DNA of 42,216 nucleotides from Actinomycetes bacterium (GTDB lineage: Bacteria > Actinomycetota > Coriobacteriia > WRKU01 > WQUG01). The notes beneath the pieces were generated by a model. It did no database searches. It saw only the letters and a program-made list of their open reading frames with translations, and was not told where the DNA came from. Location of the stretch: contig JAISUC010000003.1 in assembly GCA_031272275.1 (NCBI GenBank), positions 156,214 through 198,429 of the forward strand, in the 5' to 3' direction. Both the position numbers and the translations under genes were made by a program. This document shows, in pieces, positions 16,320 through 24,725 of the stretch. Numbering within the stretch: position 1 is the stretch's first letter; the number at the start of each line of letters is the position of its first letter.

Positions 16320-17495
16320 CTATTCTGCGCTCGCCTGGCGTTTGGACAGCACGTCGAACACAACTGCTGCCAACAGCACAAAGCCTTTGACCGCCTTTTG
16401 CCAGTTCGCATCGATTCCGACAATCGACATACCGATGTTCAGCACGCCCATGAACAGCGCGCCGATGACCGCGCCGGATACTTTTCCGGTGCCGCCGAAT
16501 GCCGAAGCCCCGCCGATATAGCAGCTGGCGATGGCGTCCAGCTCGTAGCCGTCACCGGCCGACGGTGCCGCACTGTTGAATCGCGCGCAGCAAACCAGTG
16601 CCGCCACCGCCGACAACAGACCCATCGAGGTATAGACGGCCAGCAGCATCCGGTTGGTGTTGATTCCCGACAGTTTCGCGGCTTTCTCGTTTCCGCCCAT
16701 CGCATACAGGTGCCTGCCGGGGACCGTTTTCTGGGTGATATAGGAATACACGGCAATAATCACCACAATCAGAATCAACACGGTGGGTATTCCCTTGTGC
16801 TGTCCCAGCAACAGACCGAAAATCGCAACCAGTGCGACCAGGCACAGCAGCTTTGCCCAGAATATGATCTCGCTGCCCACGGCGGCACCGGCCTTCTTTT
16901 GGCGTGCACGCCCCACAATCTGGGTGACGGCGAACACCACGCAGGCAATCGCGGTCACTATCGCGGTTGGGATGAATGCCGAGCCTTGCGATGCGCCCTC
17001 GGGGACATAGCCGGCAAATATTTTCTGGAACAGTTCGGGAAACGGAGAAATAGTCAGTCCGTTCAACACAATCAGCGCGAGCCCCCTGAACAGCAACATA
17101 CCCGCCAGGGTGACGATGAATGCCGGTATACGTACATAGGCAATCCAAAAACCCTGCCAGGCACCGATTAACACGCCCAACAACAGCCCGGCGACGATAC
17201 CGATCCACACCGGCAGGTGCATATTCACGACCAGGGTACCGACCACCGCACCCACCAACACGACGATGGAGCCCACGGACAGGTCGATGTTTCCCGAGCT
17301 GATGATGCACAACAACATACCGACCGCCAAAATGATGACGTAGGCGTTTTGCAGAATGACGTTCGATGCGTTCATCGGCGAGAACAGCGAACCGTGGTTG
17401 GTCGCCACGATCCATACCTGGAACAGCACCATGACCGCCGCCAGTGCGACCACCATCGCGTTGTTTTTCAGTACGCTGAATACCCGCTTTATCAT
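16320..17495 (-). CDS. mmsB: Multiple-monosaccharide ABC transporter permease
   Basis: 391 residues, about ten hydrophobic segments, of the RbsC/XylH/GguB class of sugar permeases. Diagnostic stretches are SSGNIDLSVGS (65-75, the cytoplasmic coupling region), VRIPAFIVTLAGMLLFRG, KTVPGRHLYAMGGNEKAAKLSGI and GGASAFGGTGKVSGAVIGAL. It forms the membrane channel for the ATPase and binding protein encoded just upstream. It starts 12 bases after the ATPase gene ends, so the two are co-translated. The sugar is not determined by the permease, though the xylulokinase neighbour suggests a pentose. Confidence 0.92.
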   Translation of the reverse strand: MIKRVFSVLKNNAMVVALAAVMVLFQVWIVATNHGSLFSPMNASNVILQNAYVIILAVGMLLCIISSGNIDLSVGSIVVLVGAVVGTLVVNMHLPVWIGIVAGLLLGVLIGAWQGFWIAYVRIPAFIVTLAGMLLFRGLALIVLNGLTISPFPELFQKIFAGYVPEGASQGSAFIPTAIVTAIACVVFAVTQIVGRARQKKAGAAVGSEIIFWAKLLCLVALVAIFGLLLGQHKGIPTVLILIVVIIAVYSYITQKTVPGRHLYAMGGNEKAAKLSGINTNRMLLAVYTSMGLLSAVAALVCCARFNSAAPSAGDGYELDAIASCYIGGASAFGGTGKVSGAVIGALFMGVLNIGMSIVGIDANWQKAVKGFVLLAAVVFDVLSKRQASAE

Positions 17496-17507
17496 CGTTC
17501 AGTCCCC

Positions 17508-19142
17508 CTAAGCTGCTTCTGCCGCAGTCGCGGCCCGGTCTGCCGAATCGGTGGGGGACGTACTCCCCCGATTTTCCGATTGCAAAATGATGGTCATTAT
17601 CTGTTCCTGGTCGGCGTCGCTGCCCGACAATTCGCCTACGACCCGGCCCTCGTTCATGACATAAATGCGATCGCACATACCCAGTATTTCGGGCAGTTCG
17701 CTGGATATCATCAGGACCGATTTGCCCTCTGCGACCAGCTGGTTGATGATGGAATAGATTTCGTATTTCGCGCCGACGTCGATGCCGCGCGTGGGTTCGT
17801 CCAGAATCAGGATGTCGCTGTCGGCAAACATCCATTTCGCCAGCAGCAGTTTTTGTTGGTTGCCGCCCGATAGGCTGTTTGCGGGCTGTTCGACGCCGCT
17901 GCATTTGGTGTGCAGTTTGTCGACGTACAGCATCGCGACTTTGTGTTCTTCTTCCTCGATGATCGCACCGCGCCGACTGACCTTTTCCAGTTTGGCTATG
18001 GTCGTGTTTTCGCGGATGGTCATGCCCAGAATCAGGCCGTCGCCTTTGCGGTCCTCGGTGACGTATGCCAGTTTGTGTTCGATGGCGCTTTTCGCGTTGC
18101 GCAGGCGCGCCTCTTTGCCGTCGATGAACAGCTTGCCGGTGATGTTGCGCCCGTAGCTGCGACCGAAAATGCTCATCGCCAGTTCGGTGCGACCCGCCCC
18201 CATCAGGCCGCTGACGCCGACGACTTCGCCGCGGTGGACCACCAGGTGTGCGTTGTCGACGACTTTGCGCCCCTGGAACTGCGGATGATAGACCGTCCAG
18301 TCCACGACTTCCAGCGCGACGTCCCCAATCTCAGATGTGCGCGCAGGGAACCGCGATTCCATCTCGCGGCCGACCATGCCGCGCACGATGCGTTCTTCGC
18401 TGACTGCGTCTGCCTGTTTGTCCAGCGTCTCGATGGTGGCGCCGTCGCGGATGACCGTGATGCGGTCGGCGACATAGGCGACTTCGTTCAGCTTGTGTGA
18501 AATCAATACGCTGGTCAGTCCCTTTGCCTGCAGGTCTTTCAGCAGGTCCAACAGTTTCCGTGATTCGTTTTCGTTCAGGCTGGCGGTGGGCTCGTCTAAA
18601 ATCAACAGACGGACGTTGCGTGACAGAGCTTTGGCGATTTCAACCAGCTGCTGTTTGCCCACACCGATGTCTTTGACCAGTGTGCGGCTGGACTCCGCCA
18701 GACCCACGCGGGCCAACAGCTTGTCCGCCTCGGAATAGGTGCGTGACCAGTCAATCGACCAAGCCTTGCCCTGTTCGTTTCCCAGGAAGATGTTTTCTGC
18801 TATCGACAGATAGGGGACCAGCGCCAGTTCCTGGTGGATGATGACGATGCCTTTGGCCTCGCTTTCGCTGATGCGCGAAAACTTGCACAGCTCGCCGTCA
18901 TAAAAAATCTCGCCCTCGTAACTGCCATAAGGGTGAATGCCGCTCAGCACTTTCATCAGCGTCGATTTTCCCGCGCCGTTTTCGCCGACCAAGGCATGGA
19001 TCTCGCCCGGACGGACATCGAAATTCACATCATCAAGAGCTTTCGTTCCCGGAAAGACCTTGGTGATGTGGCGCATGCGCAACAGCTCGCCCAGTTTGCT
19101 TGGTTCACGTGTTGCGCCGGTGCCGACCGCATCGCCGACCAT
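17508..19142 (-). CDS. mmsA: Multiple-monosaccharide ABC transporter ATP-binding protein (two NBDs)
   Basis: 544 residues with two nucleotide-binding domains. NBD1: Walker A GENGAGKST (53-61), signature VGKQQLVEIAKALS, Walker B LLILDEPTASL, and H-loop LISHK. NBD2 has the degenerate Walker A GLMGAGRTEL usual for this class, then LSGGNQQKLLLAKW and ILILDEPTRGIDVG. AAGGGGTGG precedes ATG 19142. The C-terminal tail (NRGSTSPTDSADRAATAAEAA in part) is a poorly conserved extension carrying an exact dispersed motif. It energises uptake for the binding protein encoded 282 bases upstream, with a terminator-like hairpin between. Confidence 0.94.
   Translation of the reverse strand: MVGDAVGTGATREPSKLGELLRMRHITKVFPGTKALDDVNFDVRPGEIHALVGENGAGKSTLMKVLSGIHPYGSYEGEIFYDGELCKFSRISESEAKGIVIIHQELALVPYLSIAENIFLGNEQGKAWSIDWSRTYSEADKLLARVGLAESSRTLVKDIGVGKQQLVEIAKALSRNVRLLILDEPTASLNENESRKLLDLLKDLQAKGLTSVLISHKLNEVAYVADRITVIRDGATIETLDKQADAVSEERIVRGMVGREMESRFPARTSEIGDVALEVVDWTVYHPQFQGRKVVDNAHLVVHRGEVVGVSGLMGAGRTELAMSIFGRSYGRNITGKLFIDGKEARLRNAKSAIEHKLAYVTEDRKGDGLILGMTIRENTTIAKLEKVSRRGAIIEEEEHKVAMLYVDKLHTKCSGVEQPANSLSGGNQQKLLLAKWMFADSDILILDEPTRGIDVGAKYEIYSIINQLVAEGKSVLMISSELPEILGMCDRIYVMNEGRVVGELSGSDADQEQIMTIILQSENRGSTSPTDSADRAATAAEAA
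17555..17569 (-). repeat. Dispersed motif, exact copy in the ATPase tail
   Basis: GGGACGTACTCCCCC on the plus strand, within the last 20 codons of the ABC ATPase gene, a part outside the conserved domains. Confidence 0.75.
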
Positions 19143-19266
19143 GTTCCACCCCTTACCCCTGCTCTGCTCTGCTTACCTCGCGTTGCGTGTGCAGGAATCC
19201 CCGCGCCGGCTGTGCGCGCACCTGCGCATACCCGTGCGCATGCTCTGCGCGGCGCCTTCAACGAAA

Positions 19267-19303
19267 GCGACCGGCAGGGCTTGCTGTTGCCCCCGCCGGT
19301 CGC
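19267..19303 (-). terminator. Hairpin between the binding-protein gene and the ATPase gene
   Basis: GCGACCGGC (19267-19275) pairs with GCCGGTCGC (19295-19303), and a partly paired inner GGGC/GCCC extends it. On the minus strand it ends in TTTCGTT, on the plus strand in CTTTTG. A leaky terminator here would give more binding protein than transporter, as is common in such operons. Confidence 0.6.
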
Positions 19304-19400
19304 CTTTTGCTCACTTACTCACTGTACGCCTCACCGTGCCTCACGTTACAGCTGTGCCAAGGGCGCGCTGTGACGTGTCGCGGTGCATCGCGTCGTGCAG

Positions 19401-19430
19401 CTGACTACAGCTGACTACAGCTGACTACAG
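19401..19430. repeat. 10-base tandem triplication at the binding-protein stop codon
   Basis: CTGACTACAG is repeated three times on the plus strand. Read on the minus strand each unit contains TAG, and the first (19425-19427) is the stop of the binding protein. With a ten-base period the three TAGs fall in the three different frames. Confidence 0.92.
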
Positions 19431-20534
19431 GCCGACATCGGCGGGCTGGTAATAGCCCGAATCGATCAGCACGCTCTGGATGTCGTCCTTGACGACGACC
19501 TGCGGGTCTTCCAGATAGGTCGGGATGACGCCCGTGCCGTTGTCATAGGTCTCGGTGTCGTTGATCTCGGGTTCGGTACCCGTGACGATGCTCGTGACCA
19601 TCTTGACCACGCGGTCGGCCAGCGTGCGGGTGTCCTTGAACACCGACATCGACTGCGTGCCCGCCAGCATGTTCTGCACGCTGGTCTTGTCGCAGTCCTG
19701 ACCGGTCAGAATCGGGAAGTCCTTGTCGGTGTAGCCCGCGGTCACCAACGCGTTGGTGATACCGTTTGCAACCGAGTCGTTGCTCGACAGCACGGCGTCC
19801 AGCTTGGTGCCGTCAGGACCGTACTTGTTCGAGCTGATCAGGTTTTCCATGCGCTTCTGCGATTCCTCGGTGCTCCACGACGGGGTCGCACACTGGTCCT
19901 TGGTGGTCTGCCCACTGGGAACCACCAACACACCGCTGTCGATGAACGGCTGCAGAATGTCCATAGCGCCGCCCCAGAAGAAGTTCACGTTGTTGTCCGC
20001 CGGATCGCCGGTGAACAGCTCGATGTTGAACGGACCCTTTTCGCTATCCAGCTTCAAGGCGTCCTTGATGAACGTCCCCTGCAGGTTTCCGACCTTGGTG
20101 TTGTCAAAGGTCGCATAGTACTTCACGGCATCGCTGTTCATGATCAGGCGGTCATAGGCGATAACCGGAATGTTGGCATCCTTGGCGGTTTTCAGTACCT
20201 CGGTCAGCGAACCGCCGTCGATGGCGGCGATGACCAACACGCCACAGTTGCCCGAAATCATATTCTCGATGTTTGAAATCTGGGTCGGAATGTCATTGTC
20301 GCCGGCATACTGCAGGTCGACGTCGTAGCCCGCAGCCTCGAACGCGCTCTTCATGTTCGAGCCGTCCTGGTTCCAGCGCTGCAGACTCTGCGTCGGCATC
20401 GAAATGCCGATTTTCGGCTTCGCCGCCGAATCCGTTGTTGCGCTGTCGTCCGATGCCTTTTGTGCGCAGCCTGCGGCAATACCGATTGCCAGCACCAGCA
20501 CCAGCCCTAACGCTATCCATTTCTTCACCTTCAT
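19425..20534 (-). CDS. chvE: Multiple-monosaccharide ABC transporter substrate-binding lipoprotein
   Basis: 369 residues. A lipoprotein signal peptide (MKVKKW, hydrophobic core, lipobox IAAGC with C23) anchors it to the membrane face. The mature part is a two-lobed periplasmic-binding-protein-1 fold of the ChvE/xylose type: KIGISMPTQSLQRWNQDG, VLVIAAIDGGSL, VIAYDRLIMN, NIELFTGDPADNNVNFFW, VLSSNDSVANGI, PILTGQDCD and MSVFKDTRTLA. ChvE-type proteins bind several aldoses; the linked xylulokinase favours a pentose. The start follows GGGAGT, and a strong promoter with a candidate operator lies 150 bases upstream. Confidence 0.94.
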   Translation of the reverse strand: MKVKKWIALGLVLVLAIGIAAGCAQKASDDSATTDSAAKPKIGISMPTQSLQRWNQDGSNMKSAFEAAGYDVDLQYAGDNDIPTQISNIENMISGNCGVLVIAAIDGGSLTEVLKTAKDANIPVIAYDRLIMNSDAVKYYATFDNTKVGNLQGTFIKDALKLDSEKGPFNIELFTGDPADNNVNFFWGGAMDILQPFIDSGVLVVPSGQTTKDQCATPSWSTEESQKRMENLISSNKYGPDGTKLDAVLSSNDSVANGITNALVTAGYTDKDFPILTGQDCDKTSVQNMLAGTQSMSVFKDTRTLADRVVKMVTSIVTGTEPEINDTETYDNGTGVIPTYLEDPQVVVKDDIQSVLIDSGYYQPADVGL

Positions 20535-20675
20535 ACTCCCTACTCCCCTCTCGCAATGGACGCACCCCTTTGTGCGCCCTGTTCATTGTCGCCGCGCCCT
20601 CTGTGCGTCCCCGCCGCCCGGTTTCTTATCTGTGCATACTGCCGGCAGCGGTCGAATCTGACGCAAACGCGATCA

Positions 20676-20712
20676 ACCGGCTCAATTGTATCGGTTAGTG
20701 GCACCCGGTCAA
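20676..20712 (-). promoter_or_regulatory. Promoter and palindromic operator of the sugar operon
   Basis: On the minus strand TTGACC (20707-20712), 16-base spacer and TACAAT (20685-20690). Over the -10 lies a 20-base palindrome (20676-20695) of form ACCG-N3-CAATTG-N3-CGGT, the size and symmetry of LacI- or ROK-type operators. No regulator gene is in the window. The 20535-20675 leader and the 20713-20988 stretch hold no gene; the latter contains two dispersed motifs. Confidence 0.65.
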
Positions 20713-20764
20713 CCAATTCCGTGTTCTTTTTTAAACTTTCTGCATAAAACCGGGATGATGAGGC

Positions 20765-20779
20765 GGGGGAGTACGTCCC
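20765..20779 (+). repeat. Dispersed motif, exact copy
   Basis: GGGGGAGTACGTCCC in the divergent gap between the sugar operon and the LUD gene, 53 bases upstream of the sugar promoter's -35. Confidence 0.75.
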
Positions 20780-20918
20780 AACGCTTCAGCCAAACCCGGG
20801 TTATGGGTGAATGACGTCCTGAATTCCAGCGCCCACCGTCGTCACGACCGTGTTGGGGGTTCTTGTCGGGGGCAATGTGTGCGCGGTCGCGCATCCTCAA
20901 GCCGTTTACGCGGACGTC

Positions 20919-20933
20919 GGGACGTACTCCCCC
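20919..20933 (-). repeat. Dispersed motif, exact copy in opposite orientation
   Basis: GGGACGTACTCCCCC, 140 bases from the previous copy and inverted relative to it, 56 bases before the LUD start codon. A CATAAT hexamer that could be the LUD gene's -10 follows at 20941-20946. Confidence 0.75.
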
Positions 20934-20988
20934 GATAGGGCATAATGGATCGCGTCGGGTAAATGTGTGTGAACAGGGGGGAAGGGCA

Positions 20989-21633
20989 ATGCGTACACCG
21001 AAAGAACGGCAATATGACCTGTTGGGACCGCGCGTGGTCGAGGCTTTGGTTCGGCGCGGGAACGAGGCCGTGTACGTGACGGATGCGGCGGCGGCGCGCG
21101 AACAGATTCACGCGTGGTTGTTGCGCGATCAGGTTCGTTCGGTCGGCTGGGGCGGCACCGAAACGATGACGGAATGCGGCGTGTTCGATTTGGTCCGCGA
21201 AATGGACCTGGAGGTCATCGATCGCGATACGGCGGAAAGCTTCGAGAAACGCCAGGATATGATGCGGCGCGCGTTGGCGGCCGACGCCTTTCTGATGAGT
21301 TTTAACGCGCTGTCGGCAGACGGTATCGCCATCAACATCGACGGAATCGGCAACCGGCTGTCGGCGATGATTTGGGGTCCGAAGTACGTCTATGCGATTG
21401 TCGGGATGAACAAAGTGGCGCCCGACTATGATTCGGCGGTCCTGCGGGCGCGCCAGGTGGCTTCCCCGATGAATGCGATTCGGCTGGAATGTGATACGCC
21501 CTGTGCCACTACGGGACGATGCGCCGATTGCATGGGGGACAACTCGATTTGCTCGTATTTCGTCGCCAACCGCCGGGTGCGTCCGCGCGGGCGCATCAAG
21601 GTCATTTTGGTCGGAGCAGACCTGGGGTTCTAG
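20989..21633 (+). CDS. LUD domain-containing protein (LutC/YkgG family)
   Basis: 214 residues. The LUD fold is recognised from VGWGGTETMTECGVFD (about 50-65), DAFLMSFNALSADGIAINIDGIGNR (about 98-122, in two parts) and IVGMNKVAPDYDSAV. A cysteine cluster CDTPCATTGRCADCMGDNSIC lies near 167-187, as in stand-alone members of this family. LutC works with LutA/LutB in lactate oxidation, but those genes are absent, so lactate use is not implied. ATG at 20989 follows GGGGGGAAGGG by about four bases; the frame upstream is open but includes the dispersed motif and has no other ribosome site. Confidence 0.85.
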   Translation: MRTPKERQYDLLGPRVVEALVRRGNEAVYVTDAAAAREQIHAWLLRDQVRSVGWGGTETMTECGVFDLVREMDLEVIDRDTAESFEKRQDMMRRALAADAFLMSFNALSADGIAINIDGIGNRLSAMIWGPKYVYAIVGMNKVAPDYDSAVLRARQVASPMNAIRLECDTPCATTGRCADCMGDNSICSYFVANRRVRPRGRIKVILVGADLGF

Positions 21634-21661
21634 CGCCGGCAGCCCGCCGGCAGCACACAGA

Positions 21662-21699
21662 AACCGGCGGGCCGGTAACGTGTTACCAACCCGCCGGTT
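21662..21699. terminator. Bidirectional terminator between the LUD and LPXTG genes
   Basis: A perfect ten-base stem AACCGGCGGG (21662-21671) with CCCGCCGGTT (21690-21699) encloses a second stem GGTAAC/GTTACC (21674-21687). It sits between two convergent genes. No T-run follows on either side. A smaller GCCCA/TGGGC hairpin at 21722-21734 lies nearer the surface-protein stop. Confidence 0.75.
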
Positions 21700-21762
21700 C
21701 GCTGTGTCGTGTTCAGGTTCCGCCCAGTTTGGGCAGCCCGGTTTGGTCCGTCCTTACCCTAA

Positions 21763-24462
21763 TTATGCTCCGCTACGTTCCGTCGCGTATTCCGCCCTGC
21801 GGCGCGACAGGATGATCGCAGCCGTTCCGGCACCTGCCAATACCAGCACCACCAGCAGCATCACGAACCCGGTCTGTCCGGTGTCGGGCAGCGGCGTCGT
21901 CTTTTTGGGCTGCGGCGTCGGCAGCGGATCGGGATCCGGCACGGTGTGACCCGTCGGCGTATCCGGCGTCGTGGGCGTCGTCGGCGTCGTAGTTCCGGGT
22001 ACCGTCGGGGTCGTCGGGTTCGACGGCGGGGTGGGGGCTGCCTGTACCGTCAGGTGAAACCACGTCGACGGACGCGGGATTTCAGTCTGGTTGTACAGAT
22101 CGCGTGCGACGGCGGTAATCGTCGCCTCGCCGGTGCCGACCATGGTGACTCGTCCGCATATGTCCACGCTTGCGACCGAGGTGTCACTGGACGACCACAG
22201 GATGACCGGGTCATCGATTGCAAAACCACCGCTTACTGTCCCGGACGTCGTCAGGCTGGAATACCCGGTGGGCAGCACCGCCGTGGCTTCGAACGAGGGA
22301 TCTCCCAACTGTTTGGTATAGGTTTGGAAGTCGTCGTAGCCGTACGCGGCATCCAAATCGATCGTGCGCGCCAAAACGGTGAAGCGGCATTGTACGAAAC
22401 TGGCGTCAGTCGACCCGTCGATGGCAGCCGGGGTCGTCTCGGTCGAGCCGCCGGTAACGGCCTCGTGCAGGGTATAGTTCGCCAGCGTATGGAAATCAAA
22501 GTTGTACAGACGAATGTCGTTTGCCACCGCAGGATCAAAGCTGATGCGGGCATGCTTCGCCAACGGTACCAGGGTATCGGCTGTGGTTTCATCGGATACC
22601 ATCGCGTTCCCGAACAGGTAACCGTCGACGTCCGACAGCGCCGTGGCTTTGATATGCACGTTCGGTCCGGTCGTCGCAAAACTGTAGGCGGGCACGTCGA
22701 ATCCCGGGATTGATCCGGCGTCATCAGACACCAGTTTGATGTAAGCATCCGTGACCAGCCCGCGTCCGTTGCCGGATGCCGTGGTCGGCGCAGCCTTACC
22801 CAAACGGCTCAGCACGGTGTTGATGCCTGCCAGCTGGTCGTTGACGGTGGCGACATTCACTCCTCCTTTGGGTTGGCGCACCAACCAAGTATCGTCTGCC
22901 AGGTCATAGACGACGTGTTGGTGATTGCTGCTGCCATTCCATGCCTGCAGCACGTCATCCAGGCTTTTGTAGACATAGATCTGTCCGCTGTAGCCGCTGC
23001 TCGAGTTGTAGCTGGACGTGCCTGTGGCCGTTCCCACAACATAGACGGCATAGCGATACCCATCCGGCAGCGTGACATTTTTGTACGCGTTCGATGAAAT
23101 CGCCAGGCGGTCATAGGTCAGCGGTTTCGAGCCTGCAGGCGCGTTGTCTTTGGACAGCAGCGTCGCATCGTCGAACCCGACCGAGGTCAGGTAACCGTCG
23201 AACCGCACATCGGCGGTGGTGATTTCAGCGGCGGTGGTGCTGCTGGGGTACTCCACCCAAATCGGCTGGCTGAACCCGGTGGCGGCCGCACGGTCAAAGA
23301 ACAGATTGCGGATGTTCAGGTTCGGCACCGGGTTCACGTTCACCAGGCGATATGAGGTGGTGGTGAAGTTGTTGCCGCCGCAGTTGACGATGTCGATGTC
23401 TTCCAGGTTGACCTGGCCGTCGTTTTGGCGGATGACGTTGATGGCGCCGTTGGGGTTGGTGATGGTGCCCTCTTGGCCGATGTTTTTGACCACGACATCG
23501 GACATATAAAAACTGTTGCCTGACGTGCCCTTGACGGTGATCAGGTACTGCCCGCGGTTGGCGGTTCCTTGGTTCGATGATAATGTGGAGAGCGTCCCGG
23601 ACCACGTGGTGTTCCCCTCGACCGTCTTGCTGTCGGTAAAGGTCAAGAGCTTGTTGCTCCACAACCAGCGGACCCCGTTATCGCTCCATGCGCTGGAGGC
23701 CATGATTGTTCCGGCGCTGGCGGGCTTGACCTCATTCAGCACGCCGTAGCCGTCTGCGTCGAATACCAAGTTCTTCCACAGCATGCCGGAATGGGCGACT
23801 GCGTACTGTTCCAGCGCGGTGTCTTTGTTGATGGTGCTACCCGAAAGCGTCGCGGTGACGTTCGCCCCGTTGGTGGTCGTACTGAGTCGTACGCTCGCCC
23901 ACCAAAAGGTGCGCGGCGTGTCTTTGATGACGACCGGGTTGGCACCACGCGGATCGGTGATTCCGACCAGGGCAAAGTCGGTTTCCGACAGTTTGTCCTG
24001 GTTGCAGTTGGTGTTGGTATAGGTGCCACCGTCGACAAACACGGTGCGGTTGGCACCGCGCACGTTGTCGCGCAGGTTGATATTCGCACCCCAGTTCATA
24101 ACCGTACAGGCAAAGATGGTGTCACCATCAGCCACGCCGCTGTTCGACACCGTGCCGGTCTTGCCGTCAAAGGTGACGTATACGGTGCTACCGTGCGGAT
24201 AGCTGACGTCCTGGGTCAGGAAATAATAGGAAGCTTTGCCCTTGTAGGTGATGGTGGACTCGCGATAGTCACCGTTGTTGAAGGGCCAGGTGCCTGCATG
24301 TGCCGTAGGCGTCGGGGTGACCGATGATTGCAGTACCGTCGATGCCCAGGCGGGTGTCGCACACAGACATAACAACATGGTTACCAATGCTGAAAGAACG
24401 AACAATCGGATTGTTTTCGAATACGACGTGTTGCATAAAAACGTGCTTCTGACCTTACTCAT
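21763..24462 (-). CDS. LPXTG wall-anchored surface protein with beta-helix-like and Big_2 regions
   Basis: 899 residues from ATG 24462. The N-terminal signal peptide has a hydrophobic core and cleavage near ATPAWA. A long Asn/Gly/Thr-rich region with repeated short strands (SFYMSDVVVKNIGQEG, NLEDIDIVNCGG) resembles a right-handed beta helix. A bacterial Ig-like group 2 segment (WSSSDTSVASVDICGRVTMV) precedes a Pro/Thr stalk. Then comes LPDTG, 42 residues from the end, a hydrophobic span and RRR, followed by an unusually long ten-residue tail. A sortase should link it to peptidoglycan; none is in the window. An upstream in-frame ATG (24495) exists but has no ribosome site and overlaps a palindrome. 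Probably an adhesin or glycan-binding protein. Confidence 0.85.
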   Translation of the reverse strand: MSKVRSTFLCNTSYSKTIRLFVLSALVTMLLCLCATPAWASTVLQSSVTPTPTAHAGTWPFNNGDYRESTITYKGKASYYFLTQDVSYPHGSTVYVTFDGKTGTVSNSGVADGDTIFACTVMNWGANINLRDNVRGANRTVFVDGGTYTNTNCNQDKLSETDFALVGITDPRGANPVVIKDTPRTFWWASVRLSTTTNGANVTATLSGSTINKDTALEQYAVAHSGMLWKNLVFDADGYGVLNEVKPASAGTIMASSAWSDNGVRWLWSNKLLTFTDSKTVEGNTTWSGTLSTLSSNQGTANRGQYLITVKGTSGNSFYMSDVVVKNIGQEGTITNPNGAINVIRQNDGQVNLEDIDIVNCGGNNFTTTSYRLVNVNPVPNLNIRNLFFDRAAATGFSQPIWVEYPSSTTAAEITTADVRFDGYLTSVGFDDATLLSKDNAPAGSKPLTYDRLAISSNAYKNVTLPDGYRYAVYVVGTATGTSSYNSSSGYSGQIYVYKSLDDVLQAWNGSSNHQHVVYDLADDTWLVRQPKGGVNVATVNDQLAGINTVLSRLGKAAPTTASGNGRGLVTDAYIKLVSDDAGSIPGFDVPAYSFATTGPNVHIKATALSDVDGYLFGNAMVSDETTADTLVPLAKHARISFDPAVANDIRLYNFDFHTLANYTLHEAVTGGSTETTPAAIDGSTDASFVQCRFTVLARTIDLDAAYGYDDFQTYTKQLGDPSFEATAVLPTGYSSLTTSGTVSGGFAIDDPVILWSSSDTSVASVDICGRVTMVGTGEATITAVARDLYNQTEIPRPSTWFHLTVQAAPTPPSNPTTPTVPGTTTPTTPTTPDTPTGHTVPDPDPLPTPQPKKTTPLPDTGQTGFVMLLVVLVLAGAGTAAIILSRRRAEYATERSGA

Positions 24463-24493
24463 AGTTCCACTCTCGCTTTCATAGTATGTCTCC

Positions 24494-24518
24494 ATTTACT
24501 ACGCGATAGGTAGTAAAT
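24494..24518 (-). promoter_or_regulatory. 25-base palindrome in the surface-protein leader
   Basis: Perfect nine-base arms ATTTACTAC (24494-24502) and GTAGTAAAT (24510-24518) around GCGATAG. It begins about ten bases after the -10, within the first 30 transcribed bases. It could be a repressor site or an mRNA hairpin 5' of the start codon. Confidence 0.6.
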
Positions 24519-24527
24519 ACCACCTAA

Positions 24528-24556
24528 ACTGTATCACGCTTTATAGTTTTTGTCAA
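24528..24556 (-). promoter_or_regulatory. Promoter of the LPXTG gene
   Basis: Minus strand: consensus TTGACA (24551-24556), 17-base spacer, TACAGT (24528-24533). The start codon is about 65 bases downstream. Confidence 0.72.
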
Positions 24557-24713
24557 ATGTTGCGGCAACGCGGTCACAGAAGCCGTTGCAATATGAAATC
24601 AGATAGATAACATATGCAGACACAACGCAGACCATCATACACGAGGCGCTCTTCGCTCGCAGAAAGACCGGGAGGACAGGCAACCGCCGGGACGTGCCCG
24701 CCTTGATTGCCGT

Positions 24714-24719
24714 TATAAT
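24714..24719 (+). promoter_or_regulatory. TATAAT box directly before the deacetylase start
   Basis: Consensus TATAAT ends six bases before ATG 24726. Transcription would start at or next to the start codon, implying a leaderless message; no Shine-Dalgarno is present. No good -35 is seen. Confidence 0.45.
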
Positions 24720-24725
24720 GGCGCT

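Noticed and set aside
20989..21633. Lactate utilisation operon
   Set aside because: Only one LUD protein; no LutA or LutB partner in the surroundings.
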